Shown here in pieces: positions 1 to 8,963 of a stretch of 64,000 nt of DNA; positions within the stretch are counted from its first letter, which is position 1, and every line of letters starts with the position of its first letter. This DNA comes from Rubrivivax albus (GTDB lineage Bacteria > Pseudomonadota > Gammaproteobacteria > Burkholderiales > Burkholderiaceae_C): the NCBI RefSeq assembly GCF_004016515.1, contig NZ_SACT01000010.1:1-64000 (forward strand), read 5' to 3'. The notes below the pieces were generated by a model. It was not told where the DNA came from and searched no databases. It saw only the letters and a program-made list of their open reading frames with translations. The position numbers and the translations under genes are program-made.

Positions 1-248
1 CCAGCGAACTCGTCCAGGAGATCGCCGCAGCCAGCGGCGAGCAGGCCGACGGCGTGCAGCAGATCACCGGCGCCATGAACCACCTCAGCTCCGCCACCCA
101 GCAGACCGCCAGCGCCAGCGAGGAACTGGCTGCCGCAGCCGACGACATGACCCGCCAGGTGGCTCAGCTTCGCCAGCAGCTGGCGCGTTTCAGCCCCGAC
201 GAAGCCCGACACGTCCACCACCAATGCGTGCTGGAGGCTGCCACATGA
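1..248 (+). CDS. Methyl-accepting chemotaxis protein, C-terminal end (partial)
   Basis: This is the 3' end of a chemoreceptor gene that begins outside the window; the reading frame opens at base 3. The visible residues are rich in Ala, Ser, Gln and Glu in a heptad-like pattern. They include SSATQQTASASEELAAAADD, typical of the last helix of the MCP cytoplasmic signalling domain that binds CheA/CheW and carries methylation sites. The stop codon overlaps the start of cheR (ATGA), so receptor and methyltransferase are probably translationally coupled. Nothing can be said about its ligand, because the sensory part is missing. Confidence 0.85.
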   Translation, partial: SELVQEIAAASGEQADGVQQITGAMNHLSSATQQTASASEELAAAADDMTRQVAQLRQQLARFSPDEARHVHHQCVLEAAT

Positions 249-1060
249 GCCCACTTTCGCAGCGTGCCTTCGAGTCCGTGACCCGGCTCTTCCGACAGGT
301 CAGCGGCATCCAGCTCACGGAAGCCAAGCAGGCCCTGGTGGTCGGTCGGTTGCAGCGCCTGGCCCAGGAGGCCGGCGACGCCAGCATCGAGGCCTATGTC
401 GCGCGCATGACGCGCCCCAATGCGCCGGCGGAGGAGATGACCCGGCTCATCGACCGGCTCACGACCAACGAGACCTACTTCTTTCGCGAGCCGCAGCATT
501 TCAACGACCTCGCCGACCGGTTGCGCGCCCACGCCAGCCAAGGCCAGCCGCGCGAGTTCCTGGTCTGGAGCGGTGCCAGTTCGTCGGGCGAAGAGGCGTA
601 CAGCATCGCCATGCTGATGGCCGACGTGCTGGGTCTGAAGGCCCCGTGGCGGGTCATCGGCACCGACCTGTCCACCGCCATGGTGGATGCAGCGCGCCGC
701 GGCCTGTACACGCTGGACCGTGCGCGCATGGTGCCGCCGGATTACCTGAAGCGCTTCTGCCTCAAGGGCCAGGGTGCCCACGACGGCAAGCTGCTGGTGG
801 CCAAGGCCGTGCGCTCGCGCGTGCACTTCGAAGCGGCCAACCTCATGCAGCCGCTGCCGGCGTCGCTGCCGAGCTTCGACGTGATCTTCCTGCGCAACGT
901 GCTGATCTACTTCGACACCGATGCCAAGGCCGGCATCGTGCGCCGCGTGATGGAGCGGCTGCGGCCCGACGGCGTGCTCTACACCGGGCACGCCGAATCG
1001 ATCTCCAACCTGCAGCTTCCGCTGCGCACGGTGTCGACCTCGGTTCACGTCCATGCCTGA
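245..1060 (+). CDS. cheR: Chemotaxis protein methyltransferase CheR
   Basis: CheR transfers methyl groups from S-adenosylmethionine to glutamates of chemoreceptors, setting adaptation. The 271-residue protein has the small N-terminal helical domain followed by the SAM-binding domain. Visible family motifs are NETYFFREPQHF, WSGASSSGEEAYSIAM (SAM loop), DVIFLRNVLIYFD and a C-terminal GHAES. An upstream in-frame ATG at 224 exists, but the ATG at 245 overlaps the previous stop and is preceded by GGAGG at 233-237, so 245 is preferred. The gene lies between a receptor and cheD, in the order expected for a chemotaxis operon. Confidence 0.95.
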   Translation: MSPLSQRAFESVTRLFRQVSGIQLTEAKQALVVGRLQRLAQEAGDASIEAYVARMTRPNAPAEEMTRLIDRLTTNETYFFREPQHFNDLADRLRAHASQGQPREFLVWSGASSSGEEAYSIAMLMADVLGLKAPWRVIGTDLSTAMVDAARRGLYTLDRARMVPPDYLKRFCLKGQGAHDGKLLVAKAVRSRVHFEAANLMQPLPASLPSFDVIFLRNVLIYFDTDAKAGIVRRVMERLRPDGVLYTGHAESISNLQLPLRTVSTSVHVHA

Positions 1061-1682
1061 ACCCAGCACCCTGGCCGAGCGCATGGCGCAAGCCCGCCAG
1101 CGGGTGGCGTCGGCGCGCCAGCAGCCGCCCACCGGTGCCCCGGCCAAGCCGGCGTACAGCCACTGGATCCTGGACGGGCGACCCGGCGAGAACCTGGTGC
1201 TGATGCCTGGCCAGATGCACTTCGGCGCGCAGGTCGCCAGCCTGCGGACGCTGCTCGGGTCCTGCGTGGCGGTGACGTTGTGGCACCCGCAGCGCCGCAT
1301 CGGCGGCATGTGCCACTACCTGCTGCCCAGCCGTCCGCGCGCCGGACTGGAACGTGACGGCCGTTATGGCGAGGAGGCTGTGGAGGCGATGGTCGAGCAA
1401 CTCCAGCGCATGGGCACGGCACCGAGCGACTACCACGCCCACCTGTACGGCGGTGCCGACACCATGCCCGAGGGCTCGACGCTCAAGTTCAGCGTCGGCG
1501 AGCGCAACATCGAGCAGGGCTGGACCCTGATCGACCGCTACGGCTTCCAGCTCCAGGGGGTGGACGTCGGCGAGGACGTGCCGCGCACGGTGACGTTGCA
1601 GTTGGGCTCCGGCGAGGTCGACATGCGGCGCGGCGTCGGCAAGGCACCACCGCAGCACCCGCTGCAACGACAGACCCGTTGA
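1053..1682 (+). CDS. cheD: Chemoreceptor glutamine deamidase CheD
   Basis: CheD hydrolyses specific glutamine side chains of chemoreceptors to glutamate, creating methylation sites. In some bacteria it also links to CheC/CheY feedback. The 209-residue protein has a roughly 40-residue variable N-terminus, then the CheD core. The catalytic cysteine sits in [11 protein letters not shown] (Cys71) and the catalytic histidine in [11 protein letters not shown] (His88). The start overlaps cheR by 8 bases and the end is 7 bases before cheB, so the three genes read as one operon. The N-terminal extension is Ala/Arg/Gln-rich and looks disordered. Confidence 0.93.
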   Translation: MPEPSTLAERMAQARQRVASARQQPPTGAPAKPAYSHWILDGRPGENLVLMPGQMHFGAQVASLRTLLGSCVAVTLWHPQRRIGGMCHYLLPSRPRAGLERDGRYGEEAVEAMVEQLQRMGTAPSDYHAHLYGGADTMPEGSTLKFSVGERNIEQGWTLIDRYGFQLQGVDVGEDVPRTVTLQLGSGEVDMRRGVGKAPPQHPLQRQTR

Positions 1683-1689
1683 AAAAGCC

Positions 1690-2787
1690 ATGACCGCCAC
1701 ACGCATCACCGCGGCCGTTGTGGACGACTCCGCCGTCGTGCGCAAGCACCTGTCCGACCTGCTGACCACTGCAGGCATCGACGTGCTGTTCACCGCCGGC
1801 GATCCGCTGTTCGCCTGGCCCAAGCTCCAGGCGCGCTGGCCCGACGTGATCGTGCTCGACGTGGAGATGCCGCGCATGGATGGCATCAGCTTCCTGCGCC
1901 AGATCATGGGGACCCGGCCGACCCCGGTGGTCATGTGCTCGACCCTCACCGCCGCCGGTGCCGCGACCACGCTGCAGGCCCTGGCCGAGGGTGCGGTGGC
2001 CTTCGTCACCAAGCCCACGATCGGGCTTCGGGACTTCCTCGGCGACCCGGGCAATGGCCTGGTGGCCGCCGTGCGGGCAGCCGCATCGGCCCGCATGTCC
2101 GCCGTCCGCCGCCCTGCTGCGGCCATGCCGACCGCCAATACACCGGTGGCTGCACCGCCGCTGGCGCCGGCGGCCCATGCCCCCGTGCTGGGCCAGACCA
2201 CCGAGCGGATCATCGCCATCGGCGCCTCCACTGGTGGCGTGCAGGCCATCGAACGGGTGCTCACCGCCCTGCCTCGGACGGCGCCGGGCACCTTGATCGT
2301 GCAGCACATGCCGGCGCAGTTCACCGCAGCCTTTGCCGACCGGCTCAACGCGCTTTGCGCCATGGAGGTCCGCGAGGCGGCCGACGGCGACCGGGTGATG
2401 CCCGGCCGCGTGCTCATCGCGCCGGGTGGCCAGCACATGCAACTGCGCCGCAACGGCGCGCAGTACACGGTGTCCGTGCGCGACGGCCCGCTGGTGAACC
2501 GCCACCGCCCTTCGGTGGACGTGCTGTTCCGCTCCGTGGCCCAGCAGGCCGGCCGCAACGCCGCCGGGGCGCTGCTGACCGGCATGGGCGACGATGGTGC
2601 GCGCGGCTTGCTGGAAATGCGCCAGGCCGGCGCGGCCACCGCCGCCCAGGACGAAAGCACCTGCGTGGTCTTTGGCATGCCCAAGGCAGCGCTGCAACTG
2701 GGTGCCGCAGCGGCCACGCTACCCCTGGACCAGATGGGCCAGTGGCTGGTGGGCGCCGTCACACCTGCCGAGGAGGCGAGGAACTGA
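1690..2787 (+). CDS. cheB: Protein-glutamate methylesterase/deamidase CheB
   Basis: CheB removes methyl groups from chemoreceptor glutamates when its receiver domain is phosphorylated by CheA, opposing CheR. The 365-residue protein has a receiver domain (residues about 7-125, VDDS acidic pair, phospho-acceptor Asp57 in VLDVEMP). An Ala/Pro-rich linker (about 135-170) follows, then the esterase domain. The esterase triad is visible as Ser180 (GASTGG), His206 (VQHMP) and Asp301 (GMGDDGARG). This matches the usual CheB architecture and length. It directly follows cheD and precedes a receptor gene by about 80 bases. Confidence 0.95.
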   Translation: MTATRITAAVVDDSAVVRKHLSDLLTTAGIDVLFTAGDPLFAWPKLQARWPDVIVLDVEMPRMDGISFLRQIMGTRPTPVVMCSTLTAAGAATTLQALAEGAVAFVTKPTIGLRDFLGDPGNGLVAAVRAAASARMSAVRRPAAAMPTANTPVAAPPLAPAAHAPVLGQTTERIIAIGASTGGVQAIERVLTALPRTAPGTLIVQHMPAQFTAAFADRLNALCAMEVREAADGDRVMPGRVLIAPGGQHMQLRRNGAQYTVSVRDGPLVNRHRPSVDVLFRSVAQQAGRNAAGALLTGMGDDGARGLLEMRQAGAATAAQDESTCVVFGMPKAALQLGAAAATLPLDQMGQWLVGAVTPAEEARN

Positions 2788-2866
2788 CCGTGAAACCCTG
2801 GTCACTTGCGCGCACGGCGTGTGTGCGGCTGCCGCACCATCGACCCCTGCCGTCAGGACAACTTCC

Positions 2867-5266
2867 ATGACCACTGCCGACCAACCTCGCCAAGCCCGCT
2901 GGACCCGCGCGCTGCGCCCTGGGCTGAACCTGATGCTGCGCTGGCCGATGCAGCGCAAGCTGATGGCCGTCTTCCTGGCGCTGGCCCTGCCGCTGGGTAC
3001 CCTGATGGCCCTCTCCGTCGGCGACGTGCTGGCCCTGCGCCACCGCGCGCAGCAGGAGCTGCTGGGGGCTGAAGTCAACACGCTCATCCAGCCGCTGATG
3101 GCCCTGGCAGGCGCGCACGATGTGCTCAGCGCGCGCGTGCAGTTCAATGGCGATGCCAACGCCACACGCGAGCGCGAAGCCAGGCGCGTCGCCTGGCAGG
3201 CGGCACGCGAGGCCTTCGATCGACGTCTGGCCGACGGGCTGCCTTACGACCTGAGCGCCGCCTGGGCCGCAGTACAGGAGAGCGCGGCACCGCTGATGCA
3301 GGGCCAGTTGACCTTGACCGTCGAGGCCTCCGACACCGCACACCGGCGCCTGACGCAACGGCTGCTCGAACTGGCTCACCTGAACGCCGAACACTCGGGC
3401 CTGATCCTGGAGCCGGCGGCGGCCGAGTACCAGATGGTGGATCTTGTCCTGAACCGCCTGCCAGGCGCGTTGAAGGGCACCAGCCGGGCCGCGTCGTTCG
3501 GCAGCCATTTCGTGCAGCTCGACGGCCCCGACCCCGGCGAGCGCGCCGAGATGCGCCGGCAGGCCGAGGCCGTGCGTGCGCAGCGTGACGACGTGCTGCG
3601 CACGATGGCGGCCCTGGTACGGGCCGGGGCACAACCTCCGGGTTCATGGACCGGCGCGGAGCAGCGCCTGACGTCATTCGCCGCACTGCTGGAACAGGCA
3701 GCAGACCTGCAGGAAAGGCCCAGCGGCCAGGCCCTGTACACCGACGCCGACGAACTCGCCACGCACCTGGCCGTGGTGCACTCCGACGTCGGCAGTCATC
3801 TCAAACGGCGTCTCGGGGATCGCGTCGACACGCTCGCCCAGCAGGCCGCGCTGCGGGTGGGCATCTTCGCCTTCACCTTGCTGGTGGGCGGCTACCTGGC
3901 CACCTGCCTGGCGCTGAGCTTTCGCGGCGCGTTGCGCGCGCTTCGCCACAGCGTGCAGGCGCTGGCCGCCGGCGACCTGGCCCACCGCACGGCGGTGCGC
4001 GGGCGCGACGAGGTGGCCGAGATCGGCGCGATGCTCGAATCGATGAGCGGCCAGCTGTCGGCGCTCGTGGCCGAGATCCGCAATAGCGCGTCGATGGTCG
4101 ACCAGACCGGACAGCATGTCAGCGACGGCAGTGCCCGCCTGGCCGAGCGGACGGACCAGCAGGCCAGCAGCCTGCGCAGTTCGGTCAGCGCCATCACGCA
4201 GCTGTCGTCGGCAATGACCCACAATGCCGACGAGGCGCGGCACCTGGACGACGTGGCCCAGCGCCTGGCACGCCAGGCACAGGAAGGTCACGCCGCGATG
4301 CAGGACACGGTGCAGGCGATGGCGCAGATGCGCTCGGCCAGCGAGCGGGTGTCCGAGGTGGTCGGCGTCATCGACGATGTGGCCTTCCAGACCGGCATGC
4401 TGGCACTCAATGCGTCGATCGAGGCCGCCCGTGCCGGCGAAGCCGGCCGGCGGTTCGCAGTTGTCGCCGGCGACGTGCGGGAACTGGCACAGCGCTGCGC
4501 CGAGGCTGCCGAGGAGATCCGGACCCTGATCGGCGAAGCCACCGTGCAGGTCAACGTGTCTTCGGAGAAGCTGGGCAACGTCAGCAACGCGCTCGACGTG
4601 ATCGTCGGTGGCGTGACGACGGTGTCGGAGACGCTGCGCGGTATCGCCGAGTCCAGCCAGCAGCAGAGCGAGGGGCTGCAGGAGATCACCGCGTCGGTGG
4701 GCAGCCTGGACGAAATCACGCGCGAGAACGCGGCGCTGGTGGAGCAGTCGTCCACCGCGTCGCATGCGCTGGTCAACCGGGCCGGCAAGCTGCGCGAGGC
4801 AGTGGTCACGATGCGCCTGCGACAGGGCTCGACGGACGAGGCCATGGCGCTGGCGCAGCGCGCCGCGGAACACATCGCGCAGGTGGGCCGCGAGCAGGCC
4901 ATGCAGGACCTGCACGACCCGACCGGCCCCTTCATCGACCGCGACATGTACATCTTCGGCTTCGACCGCAGCGGCCTGTACGTGATCCAGGGCAGCAAGC
5001 CCGCGATGGTGGGGCAGAGCTACACCAGCACGCCAGGGCTGGACATGGCCTTCATCGACCGCATCTGGTCGGCCGCGGACGCAGGTGGAGGCTGGGTGGA
5101 GTACGAGGTCACCAACCCGTTGACCGGGGCGGTGACGCCCAAGGAGTCGTACGTGCTGCCCATCGACGACAGCCTGGCGATCGGCTGCGGCGTGTACCGT
5201 CGTGTCGGTGCAAACGCCGGCGCGCCGCGTGCCGTGGCCTGGTCGCGCAGCCTGGAGACTGCCTGA
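2867..5266 (+). CDS. Methyl-accepting chemotaxis protein with an added C-terminal Cache-like domain
   Basis: A 799-residue transmembrane chemoreceptor. It has a first membrane helix (about residues 33-52), a mostly helical periplasmic region, a second helix (about 328-350), a HAMP domain (about 352-405) and the MCP signalling domain. The signalling hairpin contains DDVAFQTGMLALNASIEAAR near residue 500. The usual N in the tip motif (FQTN) is G here. Unlike standard receptors, about 140 residues follow the signalling domain and resemble a single Cache-type sensor (FGFDRSGLYVIQGSKPAMVG, then PKESYVLPIDDSLAIGCGVY). The frame is open far upstream, but ATG 2867 is preceded by AGGACA and gives a normal membrane helix start. 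Confidence 0.9.
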   Translation: MTTADQPRQARWTRALRPGLNLMLRWPMQRKLMAVFLALALPLGTLMALSVGDVLALRHRAQQELLGAEVNTLIQPLMALAGAHDVLSARVQFNGDANATREREARRVAWQAAREAFDRRLADGLPYDLSAAWAAVQESAAPLMQGQLTLTVEASDTAHRRLTQRLLELAHLNAEHSGLILEPAAAEYQMVDLVLNRLPGALKGTSRAASFGSHFVQLDGPDPGERAEMRRQAEAVRAQRDDVLRTMAALVRAGAQPPGSWTGAEQRLTSFAALLEQAADLQERPSGQALYTDADELATHLAVVHSDVGSHLKRRLGDRVDTLAQQAALRVGIFAFTLLVGGYLATCLALSFRGALRALRHSVQALAAGDLAHRTAVRGRDEVAEIGAMLESMSGQLSALVAEIRNSASMVDQTGQHVSDGSARLAERTDQQASSLRSSVSAITQLSSAMTHNADEARHLDDVAQRLARQAQEGHAAMQDTVQAMAQMRSASERVSEVVGVIDDVAFQTGMLALNASIEAARAGEAGRRFAVVAGDVRELAQRCAEAAEEIRTLIGEATVQVNVSSEKLGNVSNALDVIVGGVTTVSETLRGIAESSQQQSEGLQEITASVGSLDEITRENAALVEQSSTASHALVNRAGKLREAVVTMRLRQGSTDEAMALAQRAAEHIAQVGREQAMQDLHDPTGPFIDRDMYIFGFDRSGLYVIQGSKPAMVGQSYTSTPGLDMAFIDRIWSAADAGGGWVEYEVTNPLTGAVTPKESYVLPIDDSLAIGCGVYRRVGANAGAPRAVAWSRSLETA

Positions 5267-5315
5267 CGGGCGTGCGGGTGTCTGCAGGCGCGACCTGCAT
5301 GCCCCATCGACACGC

Positions 5316-5975
5316 TCAGGGCACGCGGCGGCTGTGCTGGCCGTAGTGCCGGAACTTGTCGAGCACCCGGTCCATCTCCTCGGGTGGCAGCCGCGCCGGC
5401 TCGCCCGCCGCCAGCGCCAGCAGGTAGGTCTGGCACAGGCTTTCCACCTCGACCATCACCTTCATCGCCTGCGCCATGGTGGCGCCACAGGCGACCAGGC
5501 CGTGATGCGCCAGCAGGCAGGCCTGTCGGTGCGCCAGCGCATTGGCAACACCTGCGGACAGCGCCTCGCTGCCGAAGGTGCTGTAGGGCACCAGCGGCAC
5601 ATCGTCGCCACCCGCCACGGCCACCATGTAATGGAAGGGCGGCAGAGGCCGGCCCAGGCAGGCCAGCGCCGTGGCGTGCACGGCGTGGGTGTGAAGCACG
5701 GCCCGGACGTCAGGCCGCGCCCGGTAGGCGGCGCGATGGAACTGCCACTCCGACGACGGCTGCCAGCGCCCGCTGACCGTGCCGTCGTCTGCCACGTGCA
5801 CGAGGTCGTCGGCGGTCAGTTCCGCCCCCATGCCGGTGGGCGTGATCAGCATGCCGCGTTGCCCGCCCTGGTCCCAGCGGTGGCTGGCGTTGCCGGTGCT
5901 GCCCCGGTTCAGGCCCAGCGCATCGAGCCGTCGCACGGCCTCGACCACCGCGGCGCGCGCATCATCCTCGGTCAT
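5316..5975 (-). CDS. Class II aldolase/adducin-family protein, L-fuculose-phosphate-aldolase-like (candidate methylthioribulose-1-phosphate aldolase)
   Basis: A 219-residue class II (zinc) aldolase. It resembles E. coli FucA along its length: SSEWQFHRAAYRARPDVRAV, HTHAVH, FHYMVAVAGG, PYSTFGS and HHGLVA are all present. The FucA catalytic Glu and zinc ligands map to Glu76, His95, His97 and His158. The gene starts 6 bases after the mtnA stop, on the same strand. Next to mtnA, an enzyme of this family can be MtnB (dehydratase) or the aldolase of the DHAP shunt. That aldolase splits 5-methylthioribulose-1-phosphate into DHAP and a 2-methylthio-aldehyde. The FucA-like sequence favours the aldolase; this is inference. 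Confidence 0.8.
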   Translation of the reverse strand: MTEDDARAAVVEAVRRLDALGLNRGSTGNASHRWDQGGQRGMLITPTGMGAELTADDLVHVADDGTVSGRWQPSSEWQFHRAAYRARPDVRAVLHTHAVHATALACLGRPLPPFHYMVAVAGGDDVPLVPYSTFGSEALSAGVANALAHRQACLLAHHGLVACGATMAQAMKVMVEVESLCQTYLLALAAGEPARLPPEEMDRVLDKFRHYGQHSRRVP

Positions 5976-5981
5976 GCGGCC

Positions 5982-7061
5982 TCACGCAGCAATGGCGCGC
6001 AGCGCGCGCTCTTCCGTGGGCACCACGCCCCGCTCGGTGATCAGCCCGGTCACCAGCCGCGCTGGCGTGACATCGAAGGCCGGGTTGGCCGCTGCGCTGC
6101 CGTCGGGCAGCAGCTGCACCTCCACCAGCCGCCCTTCGGCGTCGCGCCCGGTCAGGTGGCTGACCTCGCGCGCGCTGCGCTCCTCGATCGGGATGTCCAC
6201 CAGGCCGTCGTCGAGCGACAGGTCCAGCGTCGACAGCGGCATCGCGGCATAGAACGGCACACCGTTGTCGCGCGCGGCAAGCGCCTTGAGGTAGGTGCCG
6301 ATCTTGTTGCAGACGTCGCCACGCGCCGTGACGCGATCGCAGCCGACGATGACCAGATCCACCCGGCCCTGCTGCATCAGGTGGCCGCCGGCGTTGTCGG
6401 CGATCACGGTGTGCGCCACGCCCTGCTGCCCCAGTTCCCACGCGGTGAGGCTGGCGCCCTGGTTGCGCGGGCGGGTCTCGTCCACCCACACGTGCACGTC
6501 CAGCCCCGCCGCCTGCGCGTGGTAGATCGGGCTGAGCGCCGTGCCCCAGTCCACGGTGGCCAGCCAGCCGGCGTTGCAGTGCGTGAGCACGTCGACGCGG
6601 CCGCCCCGGCGGGCGGCGACGTCCTGCAGCAGTGGCAGGCCGTGGCGCCCGATGGCCTCGTTGACCGCCGCGTCCTCGTCGGCCAGTTCACCGGCCAGCG
6701 CCCAGGCCTTCGCGGGCCGTTCCGCTGGCGGCAAGGGCTGCAAAACGCGCTGCAGGCGTCTCACGGCCCAGGCCAGGTTGACGGCCGTCGGCCGTGCCGA
6801 CACCAGGGTCTCGACCGCCGCGGTCAGCGCGGCGTCGGAGGCATCGCGCTGCATCTGCAGCGCCAGGCCATAGGCGGCCGACACGCCGATCAGCGGCGCC
6901 CCGCGCACCCACATGTCGCGGATGGCGGTGACCACGCCGGCCAGGTCGTCGAGGCTGACGATGTCCAGGCGGTGCGGCAGCCAGCGCTGGTCGATCACCT
7001 GCACGGCACGGCCCGATTCGGCCGGCCAGATGGTGCGCCGTGGTTGACCGTCGACCTTCAT
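5982..7061 (-). CDS. mtnA: S-methyl-5-thioribose-1-phosphate isomerase MtnA
   Basis: MtnA isomerises 5-methylthioribose-1-phosphate to 5-methylthioribulose-1-phosphate when methylthioadenosine is recycled. The 359-residue protein belongs to the eIF2B-like isomerases. Visible signatures are VRGAPLIGVSAAYGLA, THCNAGWLATVDWGTA with the catalytic Cys, VWVDETRPRNQGA, and VGCDRVTARGDVCNKIGT with the catalytic Asp. The ATG at 7061 overlaps the dusA stop by 4 bases. The gene is followed by an aldolase rather than an obvious mtnC/mtnD set, which suggests a shortened salvage route. Confidence 0.93.
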   Translation of the reverse strand: MKVDGQPRRTIWPAESGRAVQVIDQRWLPHRLDIVSLDDLAGVVTAIRDMWVRGAPLIGVSAAYGLALQMQRDASDAALTAAVETLVSARPTAVNLAWAVRRLQRVLQPLPPAERPAKAWALAGELADEDAAVNEAIGRHGLPLLQDVAARRGGRVDVLTHCNAGWLATVDWGTALSPIYHAQAAGLDVHVWVDETRPRNQGASLTAWELGQQGVAHTVIADNAGGHLMQQGRVDLVIVGCDRVTARGDVCNKIGTYLKALAARDNGVPFYAAMPLSTLDLSLDDGLVDIPIEERSAREVSHLTGRDAEGRLVEVQLLPDGSAAANPAFDVTPARLVTGLITERGVVPTEERALRAIAA

Positions 7062-8080
7062 GGGGTGGCCTCCATCGTGAGCGTGGGCCGCGCCGCGCGG
7101 CGGGCCTCGTCCGCCAGGCGGGCCACGGTGGCCGGGGATTCGGCCTTCAGCCGGTGGTCGGACCACACCTGGCGCCAGCGCCGCGCCCCCGGCTCGCCGT
7201 TCCACAGGCCCAGCATGTGCCGCGCCACATGCGCCCAGGGCACGCCAGCGGCCTGCTGCGCTTCCATGTAGCGCACCATCTGCGCCTCGACGGCCTCGCG
7301 CTCTGGCACGGGGTGGGCATCGCCGAAGAAGCATGCGTCCCAGGACGCCATGCCCCAGGGATGGTGGTAGGCGTCGCGGCCGATCATGGCGCCATCGACG
7401 TGCGGCAGCTGCGCCTCGATGGCGTCCAGGCCCACCAGGCCGCCGTTGATGACGATGGTGAGCTGCGGGAAATCGCGCTTGAGCCGGTGCACCACCTCGT
7501 AGCGCAGCGGCGGGATCTCGCGGTTCTCCTTCGGGCTCAGCCCCTGCAGCCACGCGTTGCGGGCGTGCACGATGAAGACCTCGCAGCCGGCCTCGGACAC
7601 GGTGCCGACGAAGTCGCGCACGAAGTCGTAGCTTTCGGTGCGGTCCACACCGATGCGGTGCTTCACGGTCACCGGGATGTCCACCGCGTCGCGCATGGCC
7701 TTGACGCCGTCGGCCACGGTGCGCGGCTCGTTCATCAGGCAGGCCCCGAAGGCGCCCTTCTGCACCCGTTCGCTGGGGCAGCCGCAGTTGAGGTTGATCT
7801 CGTCGTAGCCCCACTGCGCACCCAGGCGGGCGGCCAGCGCCAGTTCGTCGGGTTCGCTGCCACCGAGCTGCAGTGCCACCGGCTGTTCGCCGTCGTGGTC
7901 GAAGTCCAGGTGCTTGGGCACGTCACCATGGCGCAGCGCGCCGCTGGTGATCATCACCGTGTACAGCCGCGCGTGGCGCGTGAGCAGGCGGTGGAAATGG
8001 CGGCAGTGGCGGTCCGTCCACTCCATCATCGGGGCGACGGACAGGCGCCAGGGGCTGTGGGCGTGCGGCGAGGGAGTCAC
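7058..8080 (-). CDS. dusA: tRNA-dihydrouridine(20/20a) synthase DusA
   Basis: A flavin enzyme that reduces uridines 20/20a in the D-loop of tRNA using NADPH. The 340-residue protein starts with a GTG at 8080. It shows PMMEWTDRHCR, NLNCGCPSERVQKGAFGACL with the active-site Cys101, VTVKHRIGVD and NGGLVGLDAIE, all characteristic of the DusA subfamily rather than DusB/DusC. It lies 12 bases downstream of an alpha/beta hydrolase and overlaps mtnA by 4 bases, so it is embedded in a longer minus-strand run with no obvious functional link to its neighbours. Confidence 0.93.
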   Translation of the reverse strand: MTPSPHAHSPWRLSVAPMMEWTDRHCRHFHRLLTRHARLYTVMITSGALRHGDVPKHLDFDHDGEQPVALQLGGSEPDELALAARLGAQWGYDEINLNCGCPSERVQKGAFGACLMNEPRTVADGVKAMRDAVDIPVTVKHRIGVDRTESYDFVRDFVGTVSEAGCEVFIVHARNAWLQGLSPKENREIPPLRYEVVHRLKRDFPQLTIVINGGLVGLDAIEAQLPHVDGAMIGRDAYHHPWGMASWDACFFGDAHPVPEREAVEAQMVRYMEAQQAAGVPWAHVARHMLGLWNGEPGARRWRQVWSDHRLKAESPATVARLADEARRAARPTLTMEATP

Positions 8081-8092
8081 CCCCGCATTGTC

Positions 8093-8959
8093 TCAGCCAG
8101 CGATCAGCTGCGCGAAACGCGGCAGCAAGGCATCGGGCAGGTCGTGGCCCATGCCCGGGATCAGCTCCAGGTGCGCGCCGTGGATGTGGCGGGCCAGGTC
8201 CTCGCCACAGGCCGCCGGGATCAGGGCATCGTCGCGGCCGTGGATCACGGTGGTGGGCGCGGTGATGCGGCGCAGCAGCGGCGTGCGGTCGCCGTCGGCC
8301 GCCACCGCGGTGAGCTGGCGCGCCGTGCCCGCAGGGCGCCAGGCGCGGTCCACGGACGCGCGCAGGCGGGCCTGCAGCGCTTCAGGCGCCGGGCGGTAGC
8401 CGGGGCTACCGATGAGGTGGAACAGGTGGGTGAGGTGCGCGACCACGGCCTCCGGATCCTGCCCCTTGGGGCGCGACAGCAAGGCCGCCCGCACGTGCGG
8501 GCGCGCCTGCGGCAGGCGGCGGGCGCCGCTGGTGGTCATCATCAGCGTGAGCCGGCGCACGCGTTCCGGATGGCGGGCCGCGATGTGCTGGGCGATCATG
8601 CCGCCCATCGACGCGCCGCACACGTGCGCCGAGTCGACGCCCAGCGCATCCATCAGCGCCACCGTGTCACCCGCCATGTCGGCCAGGGAATACGGCGCCT
8701 TCACGGGCAGTCGCAGCCACCAGCGCAACGAGGCCACCACCAGGTTGGGCAGGCCCTGAGCGTCGAAGCCCTGGCTGAGGCCGGCATCCCGGTTGTCGAA
8801 GCGGATCACGCGGTGGCCGCGCGCCAGCAGGTCGTCCACCAGCGGCTCGGGCCAGCCGGTGAGCTGCATGCCCAGGCCCATGATCAGCAGCACCGCGGGT
8901 GCGTCGCGCGGGCCGCGGTCGTCGACCTCCAGCGTCACACCGCCGGCGTTGACCTGCAT
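8093..8959 (-). CDS. Alpha/beta-fold hydrolase
   Basis: A 288-residue alpha/beta hydrolase without a signal peptide, so probably cytoplasmic. It has the oxyanion region LLIMGLGMQLTGW, strand and helix FDNRDAGLSQGFD, the nucleophile elbow GASMGG (Ser117) and a late histidine in GMGHDLP. The FDNRD-GLS pattern is common in esterases and lipases related to the Streptomyces aclacinomycin methylesterase group. The substrate cannot be told from sequence. The start ATG 8959 lies 4 bases after the upstream lipase-like gene. The frame is open further upstream but runs into that gene. Confidence 0.85.
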   Translation of the reverse strand: MQVNAGGVTLEVDDRGPRDAPAVLLIMGLGMQLTGWPEPLVDDLLARGHRVIRFDNRDAGLSQGFDAQGLPNLVVASLRWWLRLPVKAPYSLADMAGDTVALMDALGVDSAHVCGASMGGMIAQHIAARHPERVRRLTLMMTTSGARRLPQARPHVRAALLSRPKGQDPEAVVAHLTHLFHLIGSPGYRPAPEALQARLRASVDRAWRPAGTARQLTAVAADGDRTPLLRRITAPTTVIHGRDDALIPAACGEDLARHIHGAHLELIPGMGHDLPDALLPRFAQLIAG

Positions 8960-8963
8960 GGAA

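Noticed and set aside
5283-5299. TGCAGG-CGCGA-CCTGCA inverted repeat between the second MCP gene and the aldolase gene
   Set aside because: Short stem without any T-run; such repeats are frequent by chance at this GC content, so it is not called a terminator.
5316-5975. Assignment as MtnB (methylthioribulose-1-phosphate dehydratase)
   Set aside because: The sequence follows E. coli FucA closely through the active site, and no mtnC/mtnD genes are adjacent. The dehydratase call is kept only as an alternative.
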